From Paenibacillus barengoltzii NBRC 101215 (GTDB taxonomy: Bacteria > Bacillota > Bacilli > Paenibacillales > Paenibacillaceae), in contig NZ_BILV01000033.1 in assembly GCF_004000745.1 (NCBI RefSeq), forward strand, positions 1 through 61,518: a stretch of DNA of 61,518 bases. The letters are read 5' to 3'. How positions within the stretch are numbered: position 1 is the first letter of the stretch; the number at the start of each line of letters is the position of its first letter. A program made the translations under genes and the position numbers. Below, in pieces: positions 15,423 through 24,258 of this stretch. The notes beneath the pieces were generated by a model. That model was given only the letters and a program-made list of their open reading frames with translations. It did no database searches and was not told the DNA's origin.

Positions 15423-16790
15423 ATGCCCTCCAAAAAAATTACGGTACAAATCATGAGTCCGGGCATTCTTGAAGACGACATGATCGTGCTCGGAGACATG
15501 CTGATCAAACAATGGAAAATCCCAACGCATCTTCCGCTTCTACTCACTTTCGGATCATTTCGGCACCGCGTGAAGGTCATCCCCTTATCCAGATCCGATG
15601 GAGTTCGCATGAGCTCGGGTCTGGCCAGAAAAATGGGCATCCAACCGCGGTCGCCGCTGCGACTCATCTATCGGCCGCAATCCTCGACCCTTCAACTGGG
15701 TCCGCTGTTAGGAGTTCTGCTCAGTCAGGATTTCCCCGGGAATCCGGAACGGCCGTTTGGCCAAATGACCTTGTTCTGCAGAGAGCTCGTGAACGCTTGC
15801 TCGCGCCAAGGGGTATTCGTTTATTTCTTTACCCCCAATCATATCGGCAACAGCGCAAGCCAGGTCTCGGGCTGGGTCTATGGCAACGGGTGGAAGCAAA
15901 CCCAACTGCCCGCCGCAGATGTATTCTACAACCGGCTGAATTCGCGGAAATTGGAGAACAAACCTAGCGTACAGCATTTTATGAAAGAAGTAAAATCCCG
16001 CTACGGGAGCCATTTTTTCAACGAGAAATATCTCGACAAAACCGAAGTGTTCGACGCGCTTAGCCGAGATGCCTCCGTGCAGCGTTATTTGCCGGAATCG
16101 CATCTGTTTCGCAACTACGCGATGTTGAAAGCGATGTGCAGCAAATATCCCGTCGTCTTCCTGAAACCAATCAAGGGAAGCTTGGGCAAAGGCATCATCC
16201 GGATCTCGCGGCTTGAAGGCGGGACCTTCCAGACCCTATCGACTCAGGTTGGAGGCGCACGGCGCCAAGTTTATCCGAGCCTTGCGAAGCTGTTCAACGC
16301 ATTGTCCGGCAAAATGAAAACAACTCGCTACCAAATCCAGCAAGGGCTGAACTTGATTGAGGTGGATCACCGGCCAGTTGATTTTCGGGCGTTGGTTCAG
16401 AAGAACCTGTACGGCAAATGGAATACGACGTCCATCGTGGCCCGGATCGCCGGGAACCATCATTTTGTGTCCAATCTGGCTCGCGGCGGCTCGCTGAGCA
16501 AGGTGAAGGACGCGATTGCCCGAAGCTCGCTGCCAGCGGGAATCAAGAGCAAGCTCGCCTTAAAGCTGAAGAAGGCTGCCTTGGATATCGCCCAGAGCGT
16601 CGATGCACAAATCCCGGCTCATTTCGGGGAGTTCGGGATTGATTTAGCGGTGGAAACGAGCGGGCGAGTGTGGCTGTTGGAGGTCAACTCCAAGCCGTCC
16701 AAGAACGACAATACCCCGATCGGCGAAGGGAAGATCCGCCCATCGGTCAAGCAAGTGATCGAATATACCCGATATTTGTCCGGCTTTTAG
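15423..16790 (+). CDS. YheC/YheD family ATP-grasp protein, long form (paralogue 1)
   Basis: 455 aa. An N-terminal extra domain of about 100 residues (beta-rich, ending at QLGPLLGVLLS) is followed by the YheC/YheD core: VFYNRLNSRK (about 168), the ATP-grasp loop VFLKPIKGSLGKGIIRI (about 243), DFRALVQKN (about 320) and the metal-binding end GEFGIDLAVETSGRVWLLEVNSKP (about 400-425). These are endospore coat-associated proteins in Bacillus; ATP-grasp enzymes ligate carboxylates to amines or thiols, but no substrate is known. All catalytic-type residues are present. AAGGAGATCCGCATTC precedes the ATG. First of five paralogues. Confidence 0.88.
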   Translation: MPSKKITVQIMSPGILEDDMIVLGDMLIKQWKIPTHLPLLLTFGSFRHRVKVIPLSRSDGVRMSSGLARKMGIQPRSPLRLIYRPQSSTLQLGPLLGVLLSQDFPGNPERPFGQMTLFCRELVNACSRQGVFVYFFTPNHIGNSASQVSGWVYGNGWKQTQLPAADVFYNRLNSRKLENKPSVQHFMKEVKSRYGSHFFNEKYLDKTEVFDALSRDASVQRYLPESHLFRNYAMLKAMCSKYPVVFLKPIKGSLGKGIIRISRLEGGTFQTLSTQVGGARRQVYPSLAKLFNALSGKMKTTRYQIQQGLNLIEVDHRPVDFRALVQKNLYGKWNTTSIVARIAGNHHFVSNLARGGSLSKVKDAIARSSLPAGIKSKLALKLKKAALDIAQSVDAQIPAHFGEFGIDLAVETSGRVWLLEVNSKPSKNDNTPIGEGKIRPSVKQVIEYTRYLSGF

Positions 16791-16831
16791 AGGTTGCCCT
16801 TGGAGGGTCTCTTGGAAGGAGGGAATCAGCC

Positions 16832-17944
16832 ATGTACAAAACACCACAAGGGAACGTCGGCATCCTGGTCTCCGAAAGCAGCGGACCGCTCCCTTTCGCG
16901 GAAGTTGCGTTCTGCCGCAGATTATGCATCATCGGGGCAAGGCATGGGCTTCACGTGTATGTCTTCTGCCTGAGCTGGATCGCATCGGGGAACGCTGCCG
17001 GCATTCCCGCCTATACCTTCGAACGCGGAACCTGGATTCGCAAATGGTGCCCCCGGCCGGACATCATTTACGATCGCTGCCTGGTCCATGACCGCAAGCA
17101 GCAGCTGCGCAAGCACCGTTTGCTCGAACGGCTGGCGAATGAGCATCCCTTCGTTTATTTGGCCCGGGGCCTTGCGGGAAAATGGGCGGTATACCAAGCT
17201 CTGCTGGAATGCCCGGAGGTTGCCGAACATTTACCAGAAACGGCGCTGTACCAAGGGCGGGCTCAGCTGGACCAATGGCTGCAGGCCCATGACGGGGAAG
17301 CCTTCCTGAAGCCGCGGAACGGCACGCACGGCAAACGGACGCTATACGTTAAATGGCATCTGCCGCGTGATGAAGTCAGGGTTGTCGGTCGCAGCGGGCG
17401 GAATACGATCTTTCGGCGTCGCTTTTCCACCAAGCAAGCAGGGCTGGTTTGGATTGACCGCTTTACCGGGAGACAACCGTTCTTGATTCAGCCCTATTTA
17501 CAGTTGAACAGCTCAGACGGTGAACCCTTTGATGTCCGCGTCCTCATGCAGAAAGACGCCAAAGGCGAGTGGAGCTTGACGGGGATGGCGGTCCGCGCGG
17601 GCCGTAAAGATTCACTCACCTCCAACTTGCATGGAGGCGGTACCGCCCATCGGGCACTGCCTTTTCTCATCCGCGAACTCGGAGAGTCTGAGGGCAAAGC
17701 CGCTGAAGCCGCAATCCGCAAACTGTCACTCTTGATTCCGGCCTATCTGGAAACCCGTTTCGGCAGGCTGGCAGAGCTGGGCCTGGATTTCGGCGTTGAC
17801 CGCCAAGGCCGCGTATGGGTGCTGGAGGTCAACTCCAAACCGGGACGCTCCTCGTTCTTTCGGATCGGCGATCCGGATACCGCCAGAAGGTCGCTGGAAA
17901 ATCCGATAGGCTATGCCCGCTATTTACTGCTGAGCAAACCCTGA
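16832..17944 (+). CDS. YheC/YheD family ATP-grasp protein, short form (paralogue 2)
   Basis: 370 aa and lacks the N-terminal extra domain of paralogues 1 and 3. It begins with the NVGILVSESSGPLPFAE Rossmann-like strand. Core motifs: PDIIYDRCLVHDR, AFLKPRNGTHGKRTLYV (ATP-grasp loop), DVRVLMQKD and AELGLDFGVDRQGRVWVLEVNSKPGRS. It resembles paralogue 5 most closely in the DR-C signature. The start is set by AAGGAGGGAATCAGCC before ATG at 16832; a longer open frame upstream lies inside paralogue 1 and has no ribosome binding site. It follows paralogue 1 by 41 bp. Confidence 0.88.
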   Translation: MYKTPQGNVGILVSESSGPLPFAEVAFCRRLCIIGARHGLHVYVFCLSWIASGNAAGIPAYTFERGTWIRKWCPRPDIIYDRCLVHDRKQQLRKHRLLERLANEHPFVYLARGLAGKWAVYQALLECPEVAEHLPETALYQGRAQLDQWLQAHDGEAFLKPRNGTHGKRTLYVKWHLPRDEVRVVGRSGRNTIFRRRFSTKQAGLVWIDRFTGRQPFLIQPYLQLNSSDGEPFDVRVLMQKDAKGEWSLTGMAVRAGRKDSLTSNLHGGGTAHRALPFLIRELGESEGKAAEAAIRKLSLLIPAYLETRFGRLAELGLDFGVDRQGRVWVLEVNSKPGRSSFFRIGDPDTARRSLENPIGYARYLLLSKP

Positions 17945-17967
17945 TCACTTTTAGGAGGATAAAATCC

Positions 17968-19344
17968 ATGAGTTTGACTTTTTGCAACGTCCATTTCACG
18001 CAAGCCCCCGACCGGGTGGTTTACGTGTCAGGGGCTCTTATGAAGAATCTGAAGCTATCCGGAAGAAAGTCGGTTCATCTGAGACTCGGGGGGGAACGGG
18101 TCCCCGCCGCCATTAAACGGATTAATAAAGCGGGAAATCATCTGTACCTTGCCAGCGGCGTTCGCAGGGGTATTAAAATCCCCAAGCCCGGCGGCGTCTA
18201 CCTCCGCAGCCAGCAAGAGGGAGAAGTGCAGATCGGCCCGCTCATCGGCGTGCTGTCCGACGGACCCACGTCCTCACCAACGAACCCTTTTGGCTCGCGC
18301 ACCGCATTCATCAAGCAACTCCTTCGGCAGGGAAGCCGAGTTTCCTATATCTTCGCGTTCACCCCGCGGGATATCCATTGGGAAGACGAAACGGTGAACG
18401 GCTATTTTCTGAACGAAGCGGGGCGGTTCGTGCGGAAGCGGGTACCGCTGCCTGACGTGGTTTATAACCGTCTCCCCAGCCGCCGAGCCGAAACAACCAG
18501 CTCAATCAGTCAGCTTCGGGAACGGTTCGTCCGCCGGAGGATCCCTTTCTTTAACTGGAGTTTTTTTAATAAATCCGATATTTACCGTCTGCTGGAAAAA
18601 GACCCCACAGTGGGCCGCTACGTTCCGGAATCGATCATGAGTCCGACGCCGGAGCAAATCAAGGAGATGCTGGATCGGCACTCTCTGGTCTACTACAAGC
18701 CGAACAGCGGCAGCCTGGGCAACGGGATCTATCGTTTATCCTATATTCCGAGAAGCGGTTATTATGCCAGGTATCGGAAAAACGGACGGAACGCCTTGCT
18801 GCGCTTCTCTTCCTTCAACAGCCTGATGCGTACGCTGCAAGCCAGACACGGTCGGGCGCTCCGCGGATATGTGGCCCAGCAGGGGATTCGTCTCATCGAA
18901 ATCGACAACTGCCCGATCGATTTCCGCTTCCACATGCATAAGAACGGGAAGAACCAATGGGTTGTCGTGGGGATCGGTGCGAAAAAAGCCGGCAAAGGCA
19001 GCGTCACCACGCACTTGAAGAACGGCGGCTCCCTGCTTACGCCAGAGCAGGCGCTTTCCCGCGCATTTGGCTCGCGTGCCGATGAAGTGCTGCGGAACGC
19101 GAAATCCGTTGCGATCACGTTAGCTGAAGCGATTGAATCCCATCAACAGCATCTGATCGGCGAGATCGGATTTGATATCGGGATCGACCGGGATGAGAAA
19201 ATTTGGATGTTCGAAGCCAACGCCAAGCCAGGCCGTTCGATCTTTAAGCACCCTTCGCTTCGGGCTGAAGGGAAGGCATCGGTCGATCACATCCTGGATC
19301 ATTGCCTCTATTTGAGCAAATTCCGGAGGAGAGATGGCTCATGA
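17968..19344 (+). CDS. YheC/YheD family ATP-grasp protein, long form (paralogue 3)
   Basis: 458 aa with an N-terminal extra domain (about residues 1-90, beta-rich, ending VQIGPLIGVLSDG) as in paralogue 1. Core motifs: PDVVYNRLPSRRAE, VYYKPNSGSLGNGIYRL (in the ATP-grasp loop the usual K/R-G is N-G), DFRFHMHKN and GEIGFDIGIDRDEKIWMFEANAKPGRS. TTAGGAGGATAAAATCC sets the ATG at 17968. The stop overlaps the next start (ATGA), so paralogues 3 and 4 are translationally coupled as a long/short pair. Confidence 0.88.
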   Translation: MSLTFCNVHFTQAPDRVVYVSGALMKNLKLSGRKSVHLRLGGERVPAAIKRINKAGNHLYLASGVRRGIKIPKPGGVYLRSQQEGEVQIGPLIGVLSDGPTSSPTNPFGSRTAFIKQLLRQGSRVSYIFAFTPRDIHWEDETVNGYFLNEAGRFVRKRVPLPDVVYNRLPSRRAETTSSISQLRERFVRRRIPFFNWSFFNKSDIYRLLEKDPTVGRYVPESIMSPTPEQIKEMLDRHSLVYYKPNSGSLGNGIYRLSYIPRSGYYARYRKNGRNALLRFSSFNSLMRTLQARHGRALRGYVAQQGIRLIEIDNCPIDFRFHMHKNGKNQWVVVGIGAKKAGKGSVTTHLKNGGSLLTPEQALSRAFGSRADEVLRNAKSVAITLAEAIESHQQHLIGEIGFDIGIDRDEKIWMFEANAKPGRSIFKHPSLRAEGKASVDHILDHCLYLSKFRRRDGS

Positions 19345-20465
19345 TCAATCCAGTATTGAGCGAGAAGAAGCCCGTTGTCGCCGTACTGACCGTGGATGAT
19401 AACGTCCGAATGTTCCGCGGGAATCGCAGCAACTTCAGAGATCTCGTCAAAACCGGGCAAGAGCTGGATTGTCCCGTGTATGTTCTGACAGCCAAAGACT
19501 TGAAGCTTAGCGCCAAACGCGTTCAAGGATACTTGTTCCACCCGGAGGAGAAGGCGTGGAAGAAACATTGGTTCCCCTTGCCCGACGTCATCTACAACCG
19601 CATTCCCCTCCGGGAGGATGAGAAGAAGCCGGAGGTACGACGCAAAATCGATGAGGTCATCCAACATGAATCGATTCATCTATTTAATCCTTTTTTCTTC
19701 AACAAACGACGGCTCTTCGAATGGCTGAAGAAAGGACGGGCGACTAAAACGCTGGTGCCGGACACGAAAAAAATGTTAGGGCCCAAAACGCTAACCACGA
19801 TGCTGGAGAAATACGGCTCCCTGTACCTTAAACCGGAAAGCGGCAAAGCCGGAAAAGGCATTATGCTGCTGCGGCTGGATGTAAATCATCCGAGACCATA
19901 CCGGCTGACGATCCAAGGGAAGAAGCGCCGAAACATCATTTATCGAACCGCTAAGCTGCCCTTGCTGTGGAAAAGAATTAAAAAGGAGGCTGGCGCAACG
20001 CCCTACATCATGCAGGAGGGCATCGAGCTGACCTCCTATCACGGCCGCCACTTCGACATGCGCGTGCTCGTGCAAAAGAACGGCAAAGGCATCTGGATGG
20101 TAACCGGGATCGGCGCCCGCCTGGCCGGACCGAAACGGATTACAACCCATGTTCCGCAAGGCGGCAGCATTGAAGACCCGGAGAAGATGCTTCTCCCCGC
20201 CTTCGGGTCCGATATGACGACACTGCTCCTCAGCCGGATTAAGTCCAGCGCCCTCTTGATCGCCAAGCAAATCGAGAAGGAATCGGGCTTCCTGCTTGGG
20301 GAGATGTCCATGGATCTTGGGGTGGACACCGACGGACGCCTGTGGTTTTTCGAAGCGAACGCTAAGCCGATGAAGTTCGATGAGCCGCATATTCGCAAGA
20401 AATCGCTGGAGCGGATTTTTCAATACAGCCAGTATTTATACCGCCAGCCGAAACACAAACCGTGA
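19341..20465 (+). CDS. YheC/YheD family ATP-grasp protein, short form (paralogue 4)
   Basis: 374 aa without the extra N-terminal domain. Core motifs: PDVIYNRIPLRE, LYLKPESGKAGKGIMLL (ATP-grasp loop), DMRVLVQKN, and GEMSMDLGVDTDGRLWFFEANAKPMKF for metal binding. The ATG at 19341 overlaps the stop of paralogue 3 by four bases and is preceded by GGAGGAGAG. The short-form size (about 363-374 aa) is that of B. subtilis YheC, while paralogues 1 and 3 have the size of YheD (about 453 aa). Confidence 0.88.
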   Translation: MINPVLSEKKPVVAVLTVDDNVRMFRGNRSNFRDLVKTGQELDCPVYVLTAKDLKLSAKRVQGYLFHPEEKAWKKHWFPLPDVIYNRIPLREDEKKPEVRRKIDEVIQHESIHLFNPFFFNKRRLFEWLKKGRATKTLVPDTKKMLGPKTLTTMLEKYGSLYLKPESGKAGKGIMLLRLDVNHPRPYRLTIQGKKRRNIIYRTAKLPLLWKRIKKEAGATPYIMQEGIELTSYHGRHFDMRVLVQKNGKGIWMVTGIGARLAGPKRITTHVPQGGSIEDPEKMLLPAFGSDMTTLLLSRIKSSALLIAKQIEKESGFLLGEMSMDLGVDTDGRLWFFEANAKPMKFDEPHIRKKSLERIFQYSQYLYRQPKHKP

Positions 20466-20502
20466 AACGAACGAATATCAACACGAAAGGAGGACGGTCG
20501 TG

Positions 20503-21057
20503 ATGGAGATCCGAGCCGTGACCGTGGACGATGAGACTCCTTGGGAGTTGCAGCACAGCGAAATCTTAGCTTTCATTCGTAAATATAACTCCGGCCGCGT
20601 TCCGCCCACCGTCCTTCGAAATCTGCTCCGGTTGACGCCAAGCGACTTACTGCAGCCGGGGGGCTCCATGCTCGTTGCCCGCATCCGGGCGGAGGATGGA
20701 GAGCGGCTGGCCGGCGTCTCTTGCGTCATGGATTACGGCCGCACCCTGTGCGTTGTCGTTGTCCATCCCCTGTACCGCGGCTGTGGGCTCGGCGCAGGGC
20801 TGCTTCAAGCCCAGCAGACTCGGCTGAAGCAGCTTAGCTGCCAGGTGGCGTTAAATCAGATTCAGAGCTTGCGCCTGTGTTTTCGTGCAGGGATGTACGC
20901 TTCGGGCCTGACCCGGGATCCAAACGGGAAACCGCTGCTTTTGCTGGAGACCCGGCCCGTTTCCCCAACGTCTGCAACGTCGGTCTCCCATACCAGCAAA
21001 GAAGGTGATATCGTTGTCACAACCCGTCCTGGGCATCCTAACCTTGTACCTCAATGA
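20503..21057 (+). CDS. GNAT family N-acetyltransferase inside the ATP-grasp array
   Basis: 184-aa GNAT-type protein. The acetyl-CoA binding strand-turn VVVHPLYRGCGLGAGLLQAQQ lies at about residues 83-103 (the R-G-x-G-x-G/A pyrophosphate loop). N-terminal strands and helices and the C-terminal NQIQSLRLCFRAGM fit the fold. The tail (about 150-184) is Ser/Thr-rich and overlaps the start of paralogue 5. The substrate is unknown; its position between ATP-grasp genes 4 and 5 suggests it modifies a product or precursor of the same pathway (inference). AAAGGAGGACGGTCGTG precedes the ATG; a GTG directly before is also possible. Confidence 0.8.
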   Translation: MEIRAVTVDDETPWELQHSEILAFIRKYNSGRVPPTVLRNLLRLTPSDLLQPGGSMLVARIRAEDGERLAGVSCVMDYGRTLCVVVVHPLYRGCGLGAGLLQAQQTRLKQLSCQVALNQIQSLRLCFRAGMYASGLTRDPNGKPLLLLETRPVSPTSATSVSHTSKEGDIVVTTRPGHPNLVPQ

Positions 21058-22123
21058 CAAGAAGCTGCTGGAGGAACGCCATATCTACCAGCGCATGATC
21101 ACAGAGGGAAAAAAAATGGGCCTGGACATTTTCGTGTTCACCCCAATGGACGTGAATGACCAGAAAAAGCAGATTCTCGCCCTCGAGTATGACCCCAAGG
21201 GCAAGAGATGGTTTCGCAAATGGCGCAGCTTCCCCGACCTAATCTTCGATCGCTGCCGAATCCAGCGCAGCAAGCGGTTCGAGCAGCTGCTGAAGTTCCG
21301 GGCGCGTTATCGTCATCTGACTTTCCTTAACCGGCCGCTGCGCAATAAATGGACGATATATCAAACATTGTCTCGCAAAAGCCGATTCCGATCCAACCTC
21401 CCGGAGACGGTATTATTTCAGAGCAGCAGCGATGTGTTTCACCTGCTCAAAAAGTATTCCACCGTCTATGTCAAGCCGATTAACGGCACAGGGGGCCGCG
21501 GCATCCTGCGCGTAGAACGCCTGGACAGCGATCACTTCCTGATCCAAGGGCGGAGACAGAACCGCAGGATCATCGCTCCGCAAAAAATCCATAAATCCCG
21601 GCTGGGTACGTTCCTGCTAAGCTGGAAAGGAAGCGGACGCTTCATCGCCCAGCAAGGGATCCAGATTAAGCTGCCCAACGGCCGCGTACACGACTATCGG
21701 ATGCTGGTACAGAAGAACGGTGAAGGAGAGTGGGAAGTGACTGGCTGCGCTGCCAGGGTCGGTCCTCCCCGCAGTGTCACGTCCAATCTTCACGGCGGTG
21801 GTCATGCCGTAGCGATGAATACGCTGCTAAAGCAGTGGATCTCAAATGAAGAACGGCGGCAGGAAGTGCGCCGGGCGGCGGAGAAGCTCAGTCTGGAGGT
21901 CGCCGCCTACCTGGAGAATACGTTTGGGGCGTTGTGTGAGCTGGCGCTGGACTTGGCCATCAACCGCCACGGACAGATCTACCTGCTTGAGGTGAATCCC
22001 AAGCCTGCCCGCGAAGTGTTCCATCAATCGGGTGACTCCCAAGCGTACCGCGCAGCGATCGTCAGGCCGCTGGAGTATGCGTTATGGTTGCATAAACAGA
22101 AAGCCGCTTCCCCCTCCAATTAG
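21014..22123 (+). CDS. YheC/YheD family ATP-grasp protein, short form (paralogue 5)
   Basis: 369 aa, short form. Starts MSQPVLGILTLYLNDKKLLEERHIYQ from TTG at 21014, with AAAGAAGGTGAT just upstream; an in-frame GTG at 21005 lies inside that ribosome binding site and is less likely. Core motifs: PDLIFDRCRIQRSK, VYVKPINGTGGRGILRV (complete glycine loop), DYRMLVQKN and CELALDLAINRHGQIYLLEVNPKPARE. It overlaps the GNAT gene by 44 bases in another frame, showing compact translation. It is closed by a terminator at 22100-22138. Confidence 0.88.
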   Translation: MSQPVLGILTLYLNDKKLLEERHIYQRMITEGKKMGLDIFVFTPMDVNDQKKQILALEYDPKGKRWFRKWRSFPDLIFDRCRIQRSKRFEQLLKFRARYRHLTFLNRPLRNKWTIYQTLSRKSRFRSNLPETVLFQSSSDVFHLLKKYSTVYVKPINGTGGRGILRVERLDSDHFLIQGRRQNRRIIAPQKIHKSRLGTFLLSWKGSGRFIAQQGIQIKLPNGRVHDYRMLVQKNGEGEWEVTGCAARVGPPRSVTSNLHGGGHAVAMNTLLKQWISNEERRQEVRRAAEKLSLEVAAYLENTFGALCELALDLAINRHGQIYLLEVNPKPAREVFHQSGDSQAYRAAIVRPLEYALWLHKQKAASPSN

Positions 22124-22138
22124 GAGGGCAGCGGCTTT
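22100..22138 (+). terminator. Rho-independent terminator of the ATP-grasp array
   Basis: AAAGCCGCT/AGCGGCTTT outer stem with inner CCTCC/GGAGG pairing, followed by TTTTG. It overlaps the last codons of paralogue 5. Confidence 0.85.
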
Positions 22139-22162
22139 TGTTATGCTCCATGGGAGGTTTGG

Positions 22163-22861
22163 CTATTTCACTTCCTCCGCCTGCTCATACAACGAGATCA
22201 ATTCATCGAAAGAGTGAATCCGCACGTCGGAGCCGGCCAGCTCCCGATCATCCCCGAAGCCGGCATAGGCGCAGCCGATTGCAACGAGTCCGTTCCGTTT
22301 GCCCGCTTCAACGTCCGAGGAACGATCCCCAACCATCCATGCGCGGGTGATGCCGTGCTGATCCAGAAGCAGCTTCACGAGATCGACTTTCGTTGCCGTT
22401 TGGTACTCCCCTGCGCTATAGAGTCCTTCAAACAGCGAAGCAATTCCATGCGCCTTGGCCACGCCTTTGACGTAATGCTCCAACCCGTTGCTGGCCACGA
22501 ACAGCCGTACACCTCTGGCACTAAGCTCCCGCAGCGTTTCCGCCACCTGGGGATACAGCTCGGTCGCCAGCTGTTGCAGACCTTCCAGTTCATATTCCAG
22601 CAGCAGATCATCGGCCCGGCGGTGCACCTGCTCATCATGGTCCGGAATGACTCGACGCCAAATGTCCGGCAACAGCATCCCCAAGCAGCTAAGGATCAGC
22701 TCTTCCGGCGGTGTATCCCCGGTATACAGACCTTCTTTACGCAATTGATCAAACACCTTATGAAAAACTGGGACGAGCAAGGTTTCCGTTTTGAACAACG
22801 TCCCGTCCATGTCAAAAATCATCGCTTCCGGCTTAGAAAGTTTGACAGCCTGTCTCTCCAT
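22163..22861 (-). CDS. HAD superfamily phosphatase
   Basis: 232-aa haloacid-dehalogenase phosphatase. Motif I MIFDMDGTLFKTE (nucleophile and acid Asp) is near residue 15, motif II FVASNG near 120, the Lys of motif III near ATKVDLVKLLL, and motif IV VGDRSSDVEAGKRN near 180. The helical cap inserted after motif I makes it a subclass I beta-phosphoglucomutase/PGP-like member; the substrate cannot be told. ATG at 22861 is preferred over 22897 because GGAAGGA sits 8 bases before it. Confidence 0.87.
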   Translation of the reverse strand: MERQAVKLSKPEAMIFDMDGTLFKTETLLVPVFHKVFDQLRKEGLYTGDTPPEELILSCLGMLLPDIWRRVIPDHDEQVHRRADDLLLEYELEGLQQLATELYPQVAETLRELSARGVRLFVASNGLEHYVKGVAKAHGIASLFEGLYSAGEYQTATKVDLVKLLLDQHGITRAWMVGDRSSDVEAGKRNGLVAIGCAYAGFGDDRELAGSDVRIHSFDELISLYEQAEEVK

Positions 22862-22932
22862 CTCCACATTCCTTCCGTATGTATGATATAGCCTCATGAT
22901 ATGTCAATCGGCATTCCTTGTAAACCGAACCC

Positions 22933-24030
22933 TTATCCTGATTTCTCCTGAGTTCTTAGGCGTCTCTTGATCTCGGCCCCAAGCAGCAACAGAATCGGGA
23001 AGATCACCTGAAACGGAAATGCGTAGAAAGCATAGGTCTTCATGGCAAAATTCCACATTTCCATAATGTCGTCATATAACGAGTAGGCAAAATACGTCGT
23101 TAAGAGCCCTAATTGGAGAACCACACTCCGGTATGTCTGTAGGTTAAACAGCTTGGCGATCCCTTGACTTGCCGCAAGCAAGCATACGCTGACCTTCATA
23201 AAAACACAAATGACGAATACGATGGACACCGTGCCTTCGATCCGTTGAATAAACGAGCCGACATTGATCCGACCTACCGCAGCATAAGAGGGGAAGGACA
23301 CGTTGCTCATCGTGTAGGTCCCTAATACGCAAATGTTACGAAACGTAATAAACACAACCAGTGCCCCGCTAATGAGCAAGCCATACAAAAAGATCCGAAC
23401 AAACGATTTTCCATCCTTTACATTGGAAAATATCCCGGTTAACAAAACCGTTTCGGCAAAAGGAAACGAAAAGGCATAAAACGCGCCTTTCCAAATCGGC
23501 ATCCAGCCATGGTCCATTATTGGAAAAATATTTTCCACCTCAATTCGTCCGATCGTCAGCAACAACACGAAAATCACCGTAGCTATACAGATGTTAAATA
23601 ACAGCCTTGCGCTTCGCCCCATGGTTTCAATGCCTTTGATCACGGCGAAGATGCACAGCAAGGCAACGAGCAGCATCGGGACGAGCATCGGCGTTTCCGG
23701 CATCGCTTCAGATTCCATAAATTCGCCGTAATTCCGAAGTACGAGCGCCGCCAAATGGAGAGCATACCAAACGTAGATCAGGATCAACACTCGCCCAGCC
23801 CACTTCCCGAATACCTGTAAGCAGATGTCGAACAAATTTTGCCCAGGATAAAGGGCGAGCAAACGCGCATAGATCAACACGAGTGGTACGGTTAGGATAA
23901 TGCCGATCAGGATGGCGAGCCAGGCATCATTAAGTGCATTACTCGCAGCCCCCATAATCATCGTGCTGCCCATGACATATAGCATCAGAATCGCCCGAGC
24001 TTCACCTCCGCTGATCCTTTCATTGCTCAT
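22933..24030 (-). CDS. GerAB/GerB-family spore germination transporter subunit
   Basis: 365-aa integral membrane protein with about ten hydrophobic helices, APC-superfamily fold. N-terminus ISGGEARAILMLYVMGSTMIM and the Pro-rich helix region PETPMLVP are typical of GerAB/GerKB. In the spore inner membrane the B subunit binds the nutrient germinant. It is the last gene of the receptor operon gerA-gerC-D subunit-gerB. The family has many paralogues, so the germinant cannot be inferred. Confidence 0.9.
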   Translation of the reverse strand: MSNERISGGEARAILMLYVMGSTMIMGAASNALNDAWLAILIGIILTVPLVLIYARLLALYPGQNLFDICLQVFGKWAGRVLILIYVWYALHLAALVLRNYGEFMESEAMPETPMLVPMLLVALLCIFAVIKGIETMGRSARLLFNICIATVIFVLLLTIGRIEVENIFPIMDHGWMPIWKGAFYAFSFPFAETVLLTGIFSNVKDGKSFVRIFLYGLLISGALVVFITFRNICVLGTYTMSNVSFPSYAAVGRINVGSFIQRIEGTVSIVFVICVFMKVSVCLLAASQGIAKLFNLQTYRSVVLQLGLLTTYFAYSLYDDIMEMWNFAMKTYAFYAFPFQVIFPILLLLGAEIKRRLRTQEKSG

Positions 24031-24048
24031 CGCAAGTACACCTCCGTA

Positions 24049-24258
24049 TTACAAATCAAGTAGCAAACTCACCATGCGTTCAATTAACGGTGAAGGACTC
24101 GGCAGCCGCTCACCGGTGGACACCACCAATGCCGCTGCGAACGACAATAACCCAAGTACGCAGCTAAAGATAAAATCCTTCTTGGGGGCGGTTCTATAAG
24201 TCTGAACTTGATCCAACAATACGATAACGGCGTATAAGAGAATCGTAAGCAGGATCAT
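24049..24258 (-). CDS. Small two-helix D subunit of germinant receptor
   Basis: 69-aa protein with two hydrophobic helices (about residues 1-15 and 30-47) separated by the charged turn YRTAPKKDF. Two-transmembrane D subunits of about 65-90 aa are known to be encoded with GerA-type receptors and to modulate germination. The ATG overlaps the gerC stop by four bases (ATGA), which fixes the start; a longer frame upstream lies inside gerC. The size, topology and position support the call; the sequence alone is weakly diagnostic. Confidence 0.75.
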   Translation of the reverse strand: MILLTILLYAVIVLLDQVQTYRTAPKKDFIFSCVLGLLSFAAALVVSTGERLPSPSPLIERMVSLLLDL

